Shown one piece after another: positions 1 through 8,985 of a stretch of DNA of 19,319 nt. The notes beneath the pieces were generated by a model that saw only the letters and a program-made list of their open reading frames with translations, was not told the DNA's origin and did not search any database. Both the position numbers and the translations under genes were made by a program. Source of the stretch: M55B174 sp034716235. GTDB lineage: Bacteria > Patescibacteriota > Minisyncoccia > CAIUEV01 > JAHKAQ01. The stretch's first letter is position 1, and every line of letters begins with the position of its first letter. Location: positions 1 to 19,319 of the forward strand of contig JAYEHH010000008.1 in assembly GCA_034716235.1 (NCBI GenBank), given 5' to 3'.

Positions 1-6
1 CTTACC

Positions 7-125
7 ACCTGCTTCGCAGGTTTCGTGACAATTAACTGGCAACTGGCAATGATCTTGTCTTTGCCTGCCGCCTGCCTGCCACCTGCCTGCCGTGAGGTAG
101 GTGAGGCAGGAAAACGGGAATCCCG
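7..125. repeat. Cluster of GC-rich inverted repeats in the gene-free leader of rpoB
   Basis: The stretch 1-423 before rpoB contains no convincing gene. Its left part is much more GC-rich than the surrounding DNA. A perfect 6-bp stem lies at 7-12/16-21 (ACCTGC, loop TTC). Tandem CCTGCCTGCC-like copies at about 64-91 can fold back on the GGTAGGTGAGGCAGG arm at 96-110 with small bulges. CGGGA/TCCCG pairs at 115-119/121-125, and a 10-bp palindrome CGTCTAGACG sits at 129-138. Such hairpin-rich patches resemble dispersed intergenic repeats (REP-like). Whether this one recurs in the genome cannot be seen from one window. Confidence 0.6.
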
Positions 126-176
126 GTACGTCTAGACGAAACTTTACCAAGTTAGCTTCTTCTAAATTTGCTCGGG

Positions 177-196
177 ACCCCCGCTTTCGCGGGGGT
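177..196. repeat. Perfect GC-rich hairpin (REP-like or terminator of the upstream gene)
   Basis: The arm ACCCCCGC at 177-184 pairs perfectly with GCGGGGGT at 189-196 around the loop TTTC, giving an 8-bp, almost all G:C stem. No T-tract follows in either direction, so it is not a standard intrinsic terminator. It may be a dispersed repeat hairpin or an mRNA 3'-end stabiliser for a gene lying left of the window. Confidence 0.65.
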
Positions 197-250
197 GACA
201 TATATATTGGGGGCGAAAAATTTAATACGAAAGATCTGTAACACAAGGCC

Positions 251-278
251 TTGACGTTTTCTTATAATGTGCTAACCT
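251..278 (+). promoter_or_regulatory. Candidate promoter of rpoB-rpoC
   Basis: TTGACG at 251-256 matches five of six bases of the -35 consensus. Sixteen bases downstream lies TAACCT at 273-278, preceded by TGC, which fits an extended -10 (TGn). Transcription would start near 285 and give a leader of about 140 nt. A perfect TATAAT at 263-268 sits only six bases from the -35 box and has no good -35 of its own, so it could be an alternative -10. A weak hairpin CACTCT/AGAGTG (298-303/313-318) lies in the leader. Confidence 0.4.
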
Positions 279-423
279 TTCAAGTTATAAAGAATAACAC
301 TCTCTGTATTTAAGAGTGATAAATTATCCATGTCAAAAATTTAATAAGTAGAAGCAAGAATAAAGCCCAGAATAAGGGAAATGTTCTGTTTTATTTTGCA
401 TTTTTGTTATTTTTGAATTTATA

Positions 424-3400
424 ATGAATTCTACCCACAAATTGAAACTTAGAAAAAGATTTAGCCCACGGTCCAGTTTTTCTAAAAGAAAGTTTTTAAA
501 CAAAATTGGAAAAATTTTCTCTCTTCCTAATCTCATAGAAATTCAAACCAAATCTTATGAATGGTTTCTCAGAAAAGGGTTGCAAGAAATTTTAGATGAA
601 GTTGCTTATATTGAAGATTATACGGGAAAAAACTTAAAATTAACTTTTCTTGACTATTATTTAGATGAACCTAAATATGACGAGCAGGTAGCTAAAGATA
701 AAAATGTTTCCTTTGAAGCTTCTATTAAATTAAGAGTAGAGTTAGACAATAAATATATTGGTAAAAAAACTGAACAAGAGATTTATCTAGGAGAATTCCC
801 TGTTATGACAAAAAGGGGGACTTTTATTATTAATGGGGTAGAAAGAGTGGTTGTTTCTCAGTTGATGAGATCTCCGGGAGTATTTTTTACCATGCGGGCA
901 TTCAAGGGTAGAAAATTATTTGGAGCTAAAATTATTCCTGATCGAGGAGCTTGGCTAGAGTTTGAAACCGATGCCAATAATACTATCTCAGTTAAAATAG
1001 ATCGTAAAAGAAAGGTTCCGGTTACCGCTTTAGTAAGAGCTTTTGGTTGCTCAACCAATAAAGAAATAAAAAAACTTTTTGCTGATGTAGATACTGGCAA
1101 AATAAAATACATTAAAGAAACTATTGACAAAGATGCCTCCAAGAATAGAGGAGAAGGATATAAAGAGGTTTATAAAAGGATTAGACCGGGCGACATGGCT
1201 ACCGAAGAGAATGCCAAACAAATGATTGATGGTATGTTTTTTGATTCCGATCATTATGACATTTCTCAAGTTGGTCGTTATCGTATGAATGCTAGATTCA
1301 ATAAAGAAATTCCTAACGATGCGGAGCATATGGTGATCTCAGCAGAAGATTTAGCCGATACTATAAAAGAGATTATTCGTTTAGATAATGATCCTCAAGC
1401 CAGTTCTGACGATATTGATCATTTAGGGAATAGAAGAGTTAGGGCAGTTGGCGAATTGGTACAATCTAAGTTAAGGACCGGTTTGTCTAGAATGGAGCGC
1501 AACATTAAAGATAGAATGAGTACTTGCGATTTGGAAACGGTAACTCCCGGTCAAATTATTAACTCTCGTCCAGTAACTGCATCTATAAAAGAATTTTTTT
1601 CTAGTTCTCAGCTTTCTCAGTACATGGATCATGTTAATCCTCTAGCAGAGCTAGAGCATAAACGAAGGCTTTCCGCTATGGGTCCCGGTGGACTTACCAG
1701 AGAAAGAGCCAGTTTTGAAGTACGTGATGTTCACCCAAGTCATTACGGTAGAATTTGTCCTATTCAAACACCTGAAGGTCCTAATATTGGGCTGGTTACT
1801 CATTTAGCTTGCTACGCCAGAGTTAATGATTATGGATTCTTGGAAACTCCTTATAGGCGAATTTTAAGAAAAATTAATCTCTCAAAAGATAATTGGAAAG
1901 AAGCATTGATAGGGGAAGACATGAAGAAACTGGGTCTCAAAAAAGGAGATAAATTAACGGCCCAGATAGTTGCCAAACTCAAAAAAGCTTCCATTACTAA
2001 AATTAATGTAGTCCCTAGAATTACTGACGATGTTGACTATCTTTCAGCTACCGAAGAAAGTAAATATATTATTGCTCAAGTTGGCTCAACCTTGACGGAT
2101 GAAGGCTATTTTAAAGAAGATAAAGTCCAAGCTAGAGTTAAGGGGGAACCAACATTTGTTGCTCCCAATACTGTAGATTATGTGGATGTTGCGCCTAAAC
2201 AAATTGTTAGTGTGGCGACTTCTTTGATTCCTTTTTTAGAGCACGATGACGCTAACCGAGCCTTAATGGGATCAAATATGCAACGTCAAGCTGTGTCTTG
2301 TATTAAACCAGAATCTCCAGTGGTAGGCACCGGTATTGAAGACAAGGCGGCAGCTGATTCTGGACAAGTTGTTTTAGCTGAAGAAGCGGGAGAGGTGGAA
2401 GAAGTGGATGCCACTCATGTCACCGTTAAAGCTCTAAAGAAAAATAAAGCTGGAAGTAAAAATAAAGAGACTTATAATTTATTAACTTTTGCTAAATCCA
2501 ACGCTTTTACTTGTATCAACCAAGTTCCCGTAGTAAAACGAGGTCAACAAATTACTAAGGGACAACTTTTAGCTGATGGAGCCTCTACTGACAATGGAGA
2601 GCTAGCATTGGGACAAAATGTTTTAGTAGCTTTGATGCCTTGGCGAGGATACAACTTTGAAGATGCTGTTATTATCTCAGAAAGATTAGTTCATAATGAT
2701 CGTTACAGTTCAATTCATATTGAAGATCATACCGTGGATGTCCGAGATACTCGTTTAGGTCCAGAAATAGTTACTCGAGATATTCCTAATATTGGGGAAG
2801 ATAGACTTAAAAATTTAGATGAAGAAGGAATTATAAGGCTAGGAGCAGAAGTTTCTTCGGGAGATATTTTAATAGGTAAAATTACTCCTAAGGGAGAAAG
2901 CGATCTTACTTCAGAAGAGAGACTTTTGAGAGCCATTTTTGGTGAAAAATCAAGAGACATTAAAGACAGTTCTCTGTATATGCCCAATGGAGAAAGACGT
3001 AAGGTAGTAGATGTAAAAATATTTTCTCGTGAGCAAGGCGATAAATTGCCTTCTGGAGTTATTAAACAAATCCAAGTTACCGTAGCTCAGCTTAGAAAAA
3101 TTCAAGCTGGAGATAAATTAGCTGGTCGGCATGGAAATAAAGGAGTAATTTCTAAAATTCTTCCGCAAGAAGATATGCCTTATTTACCTGATGGATCTCC
3201 AGTAGATGTGGTATTAAATCCCTTAGGTGTAGCTTCTAGAATGAACATTGGTCAGATTCTAGAGACTCATTTAGGTTGGGCTGCCACTGCGCTAGGATAT
3301 AAAGTAGCCACTCCGGTATTAGATGGCGTGAATGAGGAACGCATTAAGGAAGAGCTTAAAAAAGCTGGTCTTCCAGAAGATGGTAAAATGAAACTAATAG

Positions 3401-3801
3401 ACGGTATAACCGGCAAAAAATTCAATGATAAGATTACTGTAGGAACAATGTACATAATGAAGCTAAACCATTTAGTAGAAGATAAGATACACATGCGATC
3501 CATTGGTCCCTATTCGTTGATTACTCAGCAACCATTAGGAGGGAAAGCTCAGTTTGGCGGACAACGCTTTGGAGAAATGGAAGTTTGGGCATTGGAAGGT
3601 CATGGAGCAGCTCACATGCTTCAAGAAATGCTTACCATAAAGTCGGATGATGTTGTCGGACGGGCCAAGGCTTATGAAGCAATCGTTAAAGGAGAAAAAA
3701 TTCAGAATCCGAATGTACCAACTTCTTTGCATGTTCTCATAAATGAACTTAAAGGGTTAGGCTTGAATGTCCAACTATTAAAAAATGATAGTAAGCATTA
3801 A
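424..3801 (+). CDS. rpoB: DNA-directed RNA polymerase subunit beta
   Basis: Beta subunit of the transcribing RNA polymerase; with beta' it forms the catalytic cleft. At 1125 aa it is shorter than E. coli beta (1342 aa), as expected for a form without lineage-specific insertions. The N-terminal SLPNLIEIQTKSYEWF motif, the rifampicin pocket (about 393-420), the GPGGLTRERASFEVRDVHPSHYGR block, and the active-site lysines K898 and K906 in GDKLAGRHGNKG are all visible. The C-terminus keeps GGQRFGEMEVWALE. Pocket residues S398, D402, H412, R415 and S417 match the sensitive E. coli residues S512, D516, H526, R529 and S531. The ATG has no Shine-Dalgarno site. rpoC follows after 47 bp with no terminator, so the two are probably co-transcribed. 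rplL is not immediately upstream. Confidence 0.99.
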   Translation: MNSTHKLKLRKRFSPRSSFSKRKFLNKIGKIFSLPNLIEIQTKSYEWFLRKGLQEILDEVAYIEDYTGKNLKLTFLDYYLDEPKYDEQVAKDKNVSFEASIKLRVELDNKYIGKKTEQEIYLGEFPVMTKRGTFIINGVERVVVSQLMRSPGVFFTMRAFKGRKLFGAKIIPDRGAWLEFETDANNTISVKIDRKRKVPVTALVRAFGCSTNKEIKKLFADVDTGKIKYIKETIDKDASKNRGEGYKEVYKRIRPGDMATEENAKQMIDGMFFDSDHYDISQVGRYRMNARFNKEIPNDAEHMVISAEDLADTIKEIIRLDNDPQASSDDIDHLGNRRVRAVGELVQSKLRTGLSRMERNIKDRMSTCDLETVTPGQIINSRPVTASIKEFFSSSQLSQYMDHVNPLAELEHKRRLSAMGPGGLTRERASFEVRDVHPSHYGRICPIQTPEGPNIGLVTHLACYARVNDYGFLETPYRRILRKINLSKDNWKEALIGEDMKKLGLKKGDKLTAQIVAKLKKASITKINVVPRITDDVDYLSATEESKYIIAQVGSTLTDEGYFKEDKVQARVKGEPTFVAPNTVDYVDVAPKQIVSVATSLIPFLEHDDANRALMGSNMQRQAVSCIKPESPVVGTGIEDKAAADSGQVVLAEEAGEVEEVDATHVTVKALKKNKAGSKNKETYNLLTFAKSNAFTCINQVPVVKRGQQITKGQLLADGASTDNGELALGQNVLVALMPWRGYNFEDAVIISERLVHNDRYSSIHIEDHTVDVRDTRLGPEIVTRDIPNIGEDRLKNLDEEGIIRLGAEVSSGDILIGKITPKGESDLTSEERLLRAIFGEKSRDIKDSSLYMPNGERRKVVDVKIFSREQGDKLPSGVIKQIQVTVAQLRKIQAGDKLAGRHGNKGVISKILPQEDMPYLPDGSPVDVVLNPLGVASRMNIGQILETHLGWAATALGYKVATPVLDGVNEERIKEELKKAGLPEDGKMKLIDGITGKKFNDKITVGTMYIMKLNHLVEDKIHMRSIGPYSLITQQPLGGKAQFGGQRFGEMEVWALEGHGAAHMLQEMLTIKSDDVVGRAKAYEAIVKGEKIQNPNVPTSLHVLINELKGLGLNVQLLKNDSKH

Positions 3802-3848
3802 TTTAAATAATCTCAAATAGTCTTAAATAACTTAAATATATTAAGAGG

Positions 3849-6800
3849 ATGGCCAATAAAGTTAGTGATTTTGGATCAATTAAACTTCAGCTGGCTTCAC
3901 CGGCAGAGATTTTAAACTGGTCTCATGGTGAAGTTTTAAAGCCGGAAACTATTAATTATCGGACTCAACGCTTTGAAAAAGATGGTCTTTTTTGCGAGAA
4001 AATTTTTGGGCCTAGCAAAGATTGGGAATGCTACTGTGGAAAGTATAAAAGAATTCGTTACAAAGGAATAATTTGTGAGAAATGTGGAGTTGAAGTGACT
4101 AGAAGTATAGTTCGTAGGGAAAGAATGGGGCATATTGCTTTGGCAGTGCCCGTATCACATGTTTGGTATTTAAGAGGAGCTACTTCCAAATTGGGGCTGG
4201 TTTTAGATATGAGCGCTACTGATTTAGAAAAAATTATCTATTTTGCGAGCTATATTATTATTGATGTGAACGAAGATGAAAGATTTAAAGCCCTTGATCA
4301 GATAGACAAAGAATATAGAGACAAATTAGCCAAAATTCGCAAAGAAAAATTATCTAAAAAAGAAGAAGTAGTAAAAATAGATCATCTAAAAAAGAAAAAG
4401 AAGGAATCTAGAGAGCTTTTAAATTCTCTAGAACGACTTAAGGTTATTTCTGAGCTTGAATATAGAGATGCTTCACTGAAATATGGTCATATTTTTGAGG
4501 CTGGCATTGGAGCAGAAGCCATTAGAAAGATTTTGTCTCAGATGAATCTTTTTAAAGAAGTTAAAAAGATAAACAATACTTTAAAATCAAATACTAAGCA
4601 TATTGATAAAAAGAGATTACTCCGTCGTTTAAAAACGATTAAAGGGATGGAACAAGCAAGAATTAAACCAGAATGGATGTTGCCTACGGTGATTCCTGTG
4701 ATTCCTCCTGATTTACGCCCTATGGTCCAACTTGATGGTGGTCGTTTTGCTACTTCTGATTTAAATGATCTCTATCGTAGGATTATTAATCGTAACAATC
4801 GTTTAAAGAAATTGATGGCTATTGGATCTCCGGAAGTTATTTGCAGAAATGAAAAAAGAATGCTTCAAGAAGCAGTAGATGCCCTTTTTGACAATTCAGG
4901 AAGAAGGGGACAGGTTTCTGTCGCAGCTTCTACTGGGCAGAGAAGACCCTTAAAATCTTTGGCCGATATGTTGAAAGGAAAGCAGGGAAGATTTCGTCAA
5001 AATCTGTTAGGTAAAAGAGTTGATTATTCCGGACGTTCCGTAATTATTATTGGAGCAAATCTTAAGATTGACCAATGCGGACTACCTAAAAAAATGGCCC
5101 TAGAGCTTTATAAACCATTTATCATTAAGCATCTGATTGAACGAGGATTAGCTCATAATGTCCGGAGTGCTGGTAGATTAGTTGAACAAGAATCTACTGA
5201 GGCCTATGGAATACTGGAAAAAGTTATTCGAGAACACCATGTTATTCTAAATCGTGCCCCAACGCTTCATCGTTTAGGAATTCAAGCTTTTAAACCAGTA
5301 CTAATCGAGGGGAAGGCTATCCAAATCCATCCGATGGTTTGTTCTGCTTTTAATGCCGATTTTGATGGTGACCAAATGGCAGTTCATCTGCCTCTAACCG
5401 TTGAAGCCCAAAAAGAAGCAGCGGAAATAATGATTTCTAAAAATAATTTGTTGAAACCTTCTACCGGAGAGCCAATTACTATTCCTTCTCAAGATATTGT
5501 ATTGGGTATTTATTACATGACAGGCTTAGAAAATAGAAAGGCTGGGAAAATTAGAGAAATTTCCTCTTGCAAAGATGCAATTATTCTTCAGCAAATGGAT
5601 AAAATAGGCGTTAGGGAAAGAATCAAGGTTAAACTTGCTAATGGTAAAATAATTGAAACCTGTGTGGGAAGAATTCTTGTAAATCAAATCTTCCCAGACG
5701 ATATGGAATTTATCAATGAACATTTAAACAAGAAGAAACTCAAAGAGCTCATTGCTATTGTATTGAGATTTTTAGAAACAGATAAAGTGGCCGATTTAGT
5801 AGATAAGTTAAAGAATTTAGGCTTTGAATATGCTACTCAGTCAGGAATTTCTTGGGGAATGGATGATATTAAATTACCTACTAATAAAGATGAGCATATT
5901 AAAGAAGCAGAAACTAAATTGAAGGAATTAGAGGGTCAATTCGGAATGGGTCTTTTGACCGAAGAAGAGCGTAAAGCCCAAGTTACCCAAATTTGGAATA
6001 GTTGCCGAGACCAAGTTACGGAAGATGTTAAAAACCAGATAGATACCAAAGGACCGGTTTTTTCTATGGTAGATTCAGGGGCTAGGGGGACAATAGCGGT
6101 TTTGGTTCAGTTGATGGGGATGCGTGGATTAATGGCTAACCCAGCGGGTGATATTATAGAATTACCAGTGAAAGATAGTTTTAAAGAAGGGCTAAATGTT
6201 CTAGAGTATTTTATTTCTTCTCATGGTGCCAGAAAAGGTATGGCTGATACTGCTTTAAGAACTGCTTCCGCTGGCTATTTAACCAGAAGACTTGTAGATG
6301 TAGCTCAAGAAGTGGTTGTTACCGAAGAAGACTGTGGGACAGAAGAAGGTACCGTTCTTTATCGAGTTGATACAGAGGAAGTTGGTGGCGATTTCGCTTT
6401 TCGAGTTGAGGGGCGGACTGCCTTAAAAGACATTATTGATCCGAAAACAAAGAAAATTATTGTTGCCGGAGGAGAAATTATTTCTAAAAAAGCAGGAGCC
6501 ACGATTGGTGCCAGTAAAATTGCCGAGGTGGCCATAAGATCAGGCATCCATTGTCAAGCAAAGGGAGGAATTTGCCAGAAATGTTATGGTTATGATTTGG
6601 GTAGAAATAAATTGGTAAAACTTGGTCAAGCCGTAGGAATTGTTGCCGCTCAATCAATTGGTGAGCCAGGCACTCAGTTAACTATGAGAACCTTTCATGT
6701 TGGAGGAGTTGCTGGTGAAGATATTGTTTCTGGATTACCTCGAGTAGAGGAAATATTTGAAGCTCGGTCACCGAAAGGAGAGGCTTTAATTTCTGAAGTT

Positions 6801-7445
6801 GATGGTAAAATAATCTCTATAGATAAGAATAAGCAACAAAAAGAAATTATTGTTCAACCACAGGGTACCAAGAGCAAAGAGCGTCAGAAAAAGTATTTAG
6901 TCCAAGAAAATATTTCGCTGTTAGTTTCTAAGGGTGATTTGGTAACTGCTGGTCAGCAATTATCTAGTGGTCATATTGATTTGAAAAAATTATTCAAAGC
7001 CTCAGGACGAGATATAGTTGCCCGTTATATTACTAAAGAAATTCAGGAAGTCTATTCTTCTCAAGGAGAAAGTATTGACGATAAACATATTGAAATTATT
7101 GTCAGACAGATGTTCTCTAGAAGAAGAGTTATTGACCCAGGGCATACTAGATTAATTACCAACGATATTGTTGAAGCTGGAATTGCAGAAGAGCTAAACA
7201 GAAAAATTATGCATACAGAAAGAAAGCCTGCTGAATTAGAAGAATTAATCTTTGGAATTAGCAAGGTCTCTCTTTCTACAAATAGTTTTTTGTCAGCTGC
7301 TTCGTTCCAACACACAGCTCAAATTTTAATAGAAGCTTCTCTTTTAGGAAAAGTGGACCACTTAAGAGGATTGAAGGAGAATGTAATTTTAGGTCAACTT
7401 ATTCCTGCTGGAACTAATTTTGAACAAGAAGAAAAACAAAAATAA
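3849..7445 (+). CDS. rpoC: DNA-directed RNA polymerase subunit beta'
   Basis: Beta' subunit carrying the catalytic magnesium site. NADFDGDQ at 502-509 supplies the three aspartates D504, D506 and D508. The N-terminal zinc ribbon is C61-x-C63...C76-x2-C79; the second zinc site is C829...C902-x6-C909-x2-C912. The trigger-loop helix MRTFHVGG contains R947 and H950 and is followed directly by GVAGEDIVSGLPRVEEIFE, so the large E. coli trigger-loop insertion is absent. A lysine/glutamate-rich coiled stretch at about 145-200 places the catalytic aspartates roughly 44 residues later than in E. coli. The start codon directly abuts the purine tract AAGAGG (3843-3848), an unusually short spacing; no other in-frame ATG fits the conserved N-terminus. 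Second gene of an rpoB-rpoC operon. Confidence 0.99.
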   Translation: MANKVSDFGSIKLQLASPAEILNWSHGEVLKPETINYRTQRFEKDGLFCEKIFGPSKDWECYCGKYKRIRYKGIICEKCGVEVTRSIVRRERMGHIALAVPVSHVWYLRGATSKLGLVLDMSATDLEKIIYFASYIIIDVNEDERFKALDQIDKEYRDKLAKIRKEKLSKKEEVVKIDHLKKKKKESRELLNSLERLKVISELEYRDASLKYGHIFEAGIGAEAIRKILSQMNLFKEVKKINNTLKSNTKHIDKKRLLRRLKTIKGMEQARIKPEWMLPTVIPVIPPDLRPMVQLDGGRFATSDLNDLYRRIINRNNRLKKLMAIGSPEVICRNEKRMLQEAVDALFDNSGRRGQVSVAASTGQRRPLKSLADMLKGKQGRFRQNLLGKRVDYSGRSVIIIGANLKIDQCGLPKKMALELYKPFIIKHLIERGLAHNVRSAGRLVEQESTEAYGILEKVIREHHVILNRAPTLHRLGIQAFKPVLIEGKAIQIHPMVCSAFNADFDGDQMAVHLPLTVEAQKEAAEIMISKNNLLKPSTGEPITIPSQDIVLGIYYMTGLENRKAGKIREISSCKDAIILQQMDKIGVRERIKVKLANGKIIETCVGRILVNQIFPDDMEFINEHLNKKKLKELIAIVLRFLETDKVADLVDKLKNLGFEYATQSGISWGMDDIKLPTNKDEHIKEAETKLKELEGQFGMGLLTEEERKAQVTQIWNSCRDQVTEDVKNQIDTKGPVFSMVDSGARGTIAVLVQLMGMRGLMANPAGDIIELPVKDSFKEGLNVLEYFISSHGARKGMADTALRTASAGYLTRRLVDVAQEVVVTEEDCGTEEGTVLYRVDTEEVGGDFAFRVEGRTALKDIIDPKTKKIIVAGGEIISKKAGATIGASKIAEVAIRSGIHCQAKGGICQKCYGYDLGRNKLVKLGQAVGIVAAQSIGEPGTQLTMRTFHVGGVAGEDIVSGLPRVEEIFEARSPKGEALISEVDGKIISIDKNKQQKEIIVQPQGTKSKERQKKYLVQENISLLVSKGDLVTAGQQLSSGHIDLKKLFKASGRDIVARYITKEIQEVYSSQGESIDDKHIEIIVRQMFSRRRVIDPGHTRLITNDIVEAGIAEELNRKIMHTERKPAELEELIFGISKVSLSTNSFLSAASFQHTAQILIEASLLGKVDHLRGLKENVILGQLIPAGTNFEQEEKQK

Positions 7446-7500
7446 AGTTTATTTTTTACTCTAAACTCTTTATTCTCTAAACTCTTTATTCTTTTTTATT
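7441..7500. terminator. Weak AT-rich terminator candidate between convergent genes
   Basis: The end of rpoC and the end of the facing gene are only about 50 bp apart. AATAAAGTTTA (7441-7451) can pair with TAAACTCTTTATT (7478-7490, or its repeat copy at 7462-7474) with a two-base bulge, followed by a T-rich run. The stem is almost entirely A:T, so this is a weak call. It would have to serve rpoC, since no better terminator is visible. Confidence 0.3.
7459..7490. repeat. Two tandem copies of a 16-bp unit
   Basis: CTCTAAACTCTTTATT occurs twice back to back (7459-7474 and 7475-7490) in the spacer between the convergent rpoC and membrane-protein genes. Both copies are identical. They could be a small slippage duplication of one terminator arm. 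Confidence 0.8.
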
Positions 7501-8917
7501 TTTCTAACAATTTTACTAAGTTTTCTACCATTGTATAGCTAGTACCGATCAATATTTTATCGGCGAGGATTGAATAATCAATAGAAATATTTTTAGACTC
7601 ACTTAGATTAATAAAACGACCATTAGGAAATTTGTCACTGTCTCTAAAACGAAAATCTTCTGGATTAGCTGGATCTTCAGCAATCTCTCCCAGTAAGAGA
7701 GGTCTTAAGTCTCCCACCATTGTTTTCTCCCAGGCTAACATTTGGGATTTAACTAATTCTGGTGAACTGGTAGTTTCTATCACTAAACCTATCTTTATTA
7801 CTTCTCCTTCCTTAACTGCTAATAAGGCAGATTGTTTATCATTTTTAATTATTTCAGCGGGAGCAAGCAAGCCCAAAGCTTCTTTTAATTGGAGAGAAGT
7901 AATTTCTTTTCCATCCAGAGCTGGAATTAATTGAGTTAATTCCTCTCCAATGCCAGCTGAAGCTTTAATTTCTAAAATTTTAGCATTTAATTCCTGGAGG
8001 GTAACTATTTCTATTGCTTTTGATTTAGTAGCTAGCTCAAATGGATTTCTGACAGTTGCTGTTTTCTCTTCAGAAATCAGAGAATTATTGGTAACTGGTT
8101 TAATCTCTAAATCAAAAGCATCTGATTGTTCTTGAGAAGTATTACCAAAATAATAATAAGCTCCAACTCCAATCGTTAATAGGACAAGAATACCAACTGC
8201 TACAATAATAGTTTTGTTAATTCCAGAGGTAACATTGATTGATTGGTTTTTTTCTTTTCCTTGACGAATATTTTTAAGTTCACTGGTAAAGGCATCTTCT
8301 TTTTTGGTAAGAGATGAAACGGCATTATTGGTGTTTGGAGTTCTTTTATCCGCAGATTGAGCAATCGGTTTTGGGGTATCTAGGTGTTTTGCAGTAGAGG
8401 GAGACGAGGTAGTAGTTATTTTAACGGGCGACACCTCTGTTTCTTTTTTTTGAGATTGAAATTCAGGTTTTAATTCAGGTGTTTTAATTTCTGGTTCAGA
8501 TTCTGATTCAGAATTAGGTTCAGACTCAGGTTCTAATTTTGGAAGCTCAGGCTCTGATGGTTCAGACTCTGACGGCTTGGACTTTAAAGCTTTAAAGTCC
8601 AAGGGACCGGATGAATCCGCTTCAGCTATTATTTTTTTGGTGTCGTCTTCCTTTTTAGTTATAGCTTCTATTTCTTTACTTATCTCTTTTACTTCTTTGG
8701 CTATTTTAGGAATTTCATTCTTGATTGAAGCAGGGTCCTTTTCCTTAGTTTCATCAGCGGTATAATTAACAACTGGTACCGGAGTTGGCTTGGAAGTTTC
8801 TTTAGGTAAATTAGAGGGTGGAGAAATTTCTTTCGCTTTATTTGAAGTTTCTGAATCGTTTTCAGGGTCAGTAGTTGGATTAGTTAAGCTGGGTTTTGTT
8901 GCTGTTGGTTTTACCAT
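7496..8917 (-). CDS. Single-pass membrane protein with long disordered N-terminus (unknown function)
   Basis: A 473-aa protein in three parts. Residues 1-225 are low-complexity, rich in Pro, Ser, Glu, Lys and Thr, with acidic SEPSEPELPKLEPESEP-type repeats at about 113-145 and a short Lys/Glu-rich helix at about 65-95. One strongly hydrophobic segment follows at 236-257. A folded C-terminal domain of about 200 residues should lie outside the membrane. The ending (WEKTMVGDLRPLLLG...SIDYSILADKILIGTS...LVKLLEK) resembles a domain I remember from many CPR hypothetical proteins, where a soluble module sits behind one membrane anchor; this is recollection, not a search. There is no enzyme motif and no cleavable signal peptide. 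It follows pnp by 68 bp on the same strand and converges with rpoC. No Shine-Dalgarno site precedes the ATG. Confidence 0.88.
   Translation of the reverse strand: MVKPTATKPSLTNPTTDPENDSETSNKAKEISPPSNLPKETSKPTPVPVVNYTADETKEKDPASIKNEIPKIAKEVKEISKEIEAITKKEDDTKKIIAEADSSGPLDFKALKSKPSESEPSEPELPKLEPESEPNSESESEPEIKTPELKPEFQSQKKETEVSPVKITTTSSPSTAKHLDTPKPIAQSADKRTPNTNNAVSSLTKKEDAFTSELKNIRQGKEKNQSINVTSGINKTIIVAVGILVLLTIGVGAYYYFGNTSQEQSDAFDLEIKPVTNNSLISEEKTATVRNPFELATKSKAIEIVTLQELNAKILEIKASAGIGEELTQLIPALDGKEITSLQLKEALGLLAPAEIIKNDKQSALLAVKEGEVIKIGLVIETTSSPELVKSQMLAWEKTMVGDLRPLLLGEIAEDPANPEDFRFRDSDKFPNGRFINLSESKNISIDYSILADKILIGTSYTMVENLVKLLEK
8576..8603. repeat. Perfect 28-bp palindrome inside the membrane-protein gene
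   Basis: The arms CTTGGACTTTAAAG (8576-8589) and CTTTAAAGTCCAAG (8590-8603) are exact reverse complements with no spacer, centred on an AAGCTT. The palindrome encodes LDFKALKSK (about residues 106-114), just before the acidic repeat part of the disordered region. A perfect palindrome of this length is not expected by chance in coding sequence of this size. Confidence 0.95.
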
Positions 8918-8947
8918 TGGTTTTTTTATTTTTTATTTTTGAAAAAT

Positions 8948-8953
8948 ATTATA
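8948..8953 (-). promoter_or_regulatory. Possible -10 box for the membrane-protein gene
   Basis: A perfect TATAAT reads on the minus strand at 8953-8948 in the 68-bp gap after pnp. It lies about 30 bp before the ATG at 8917, but no good -35 is seen at the usual distance. It may give the gene a promoter of its own in addition to read-through from pnp. Confidence 0.25.
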
Positions 8954-8985
8954 AAAATGGTGCGTTGGTAGAAACAGCTAAATAT

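Noticed and set aside
61..110. CRISPR-like array from the CCTGCC repeats
   Set aside because: The units are about 10 bases, tandem, with no spacers of constant length; this is a repetitive hairpin, not an array.
1591..1683. Rifampicin-resistance substitution in RpoB
   Set aside because: All main resistance positions have the sensitive residue; only the E. coli L533 position differs (M419), which is not evidence of resistance.
424..7445. Alternative genetic code (TGA as Gly, as in Gracilibacteria/SR1)
   Set aside because: All conserved proteins run to full length without in-frame TGA.
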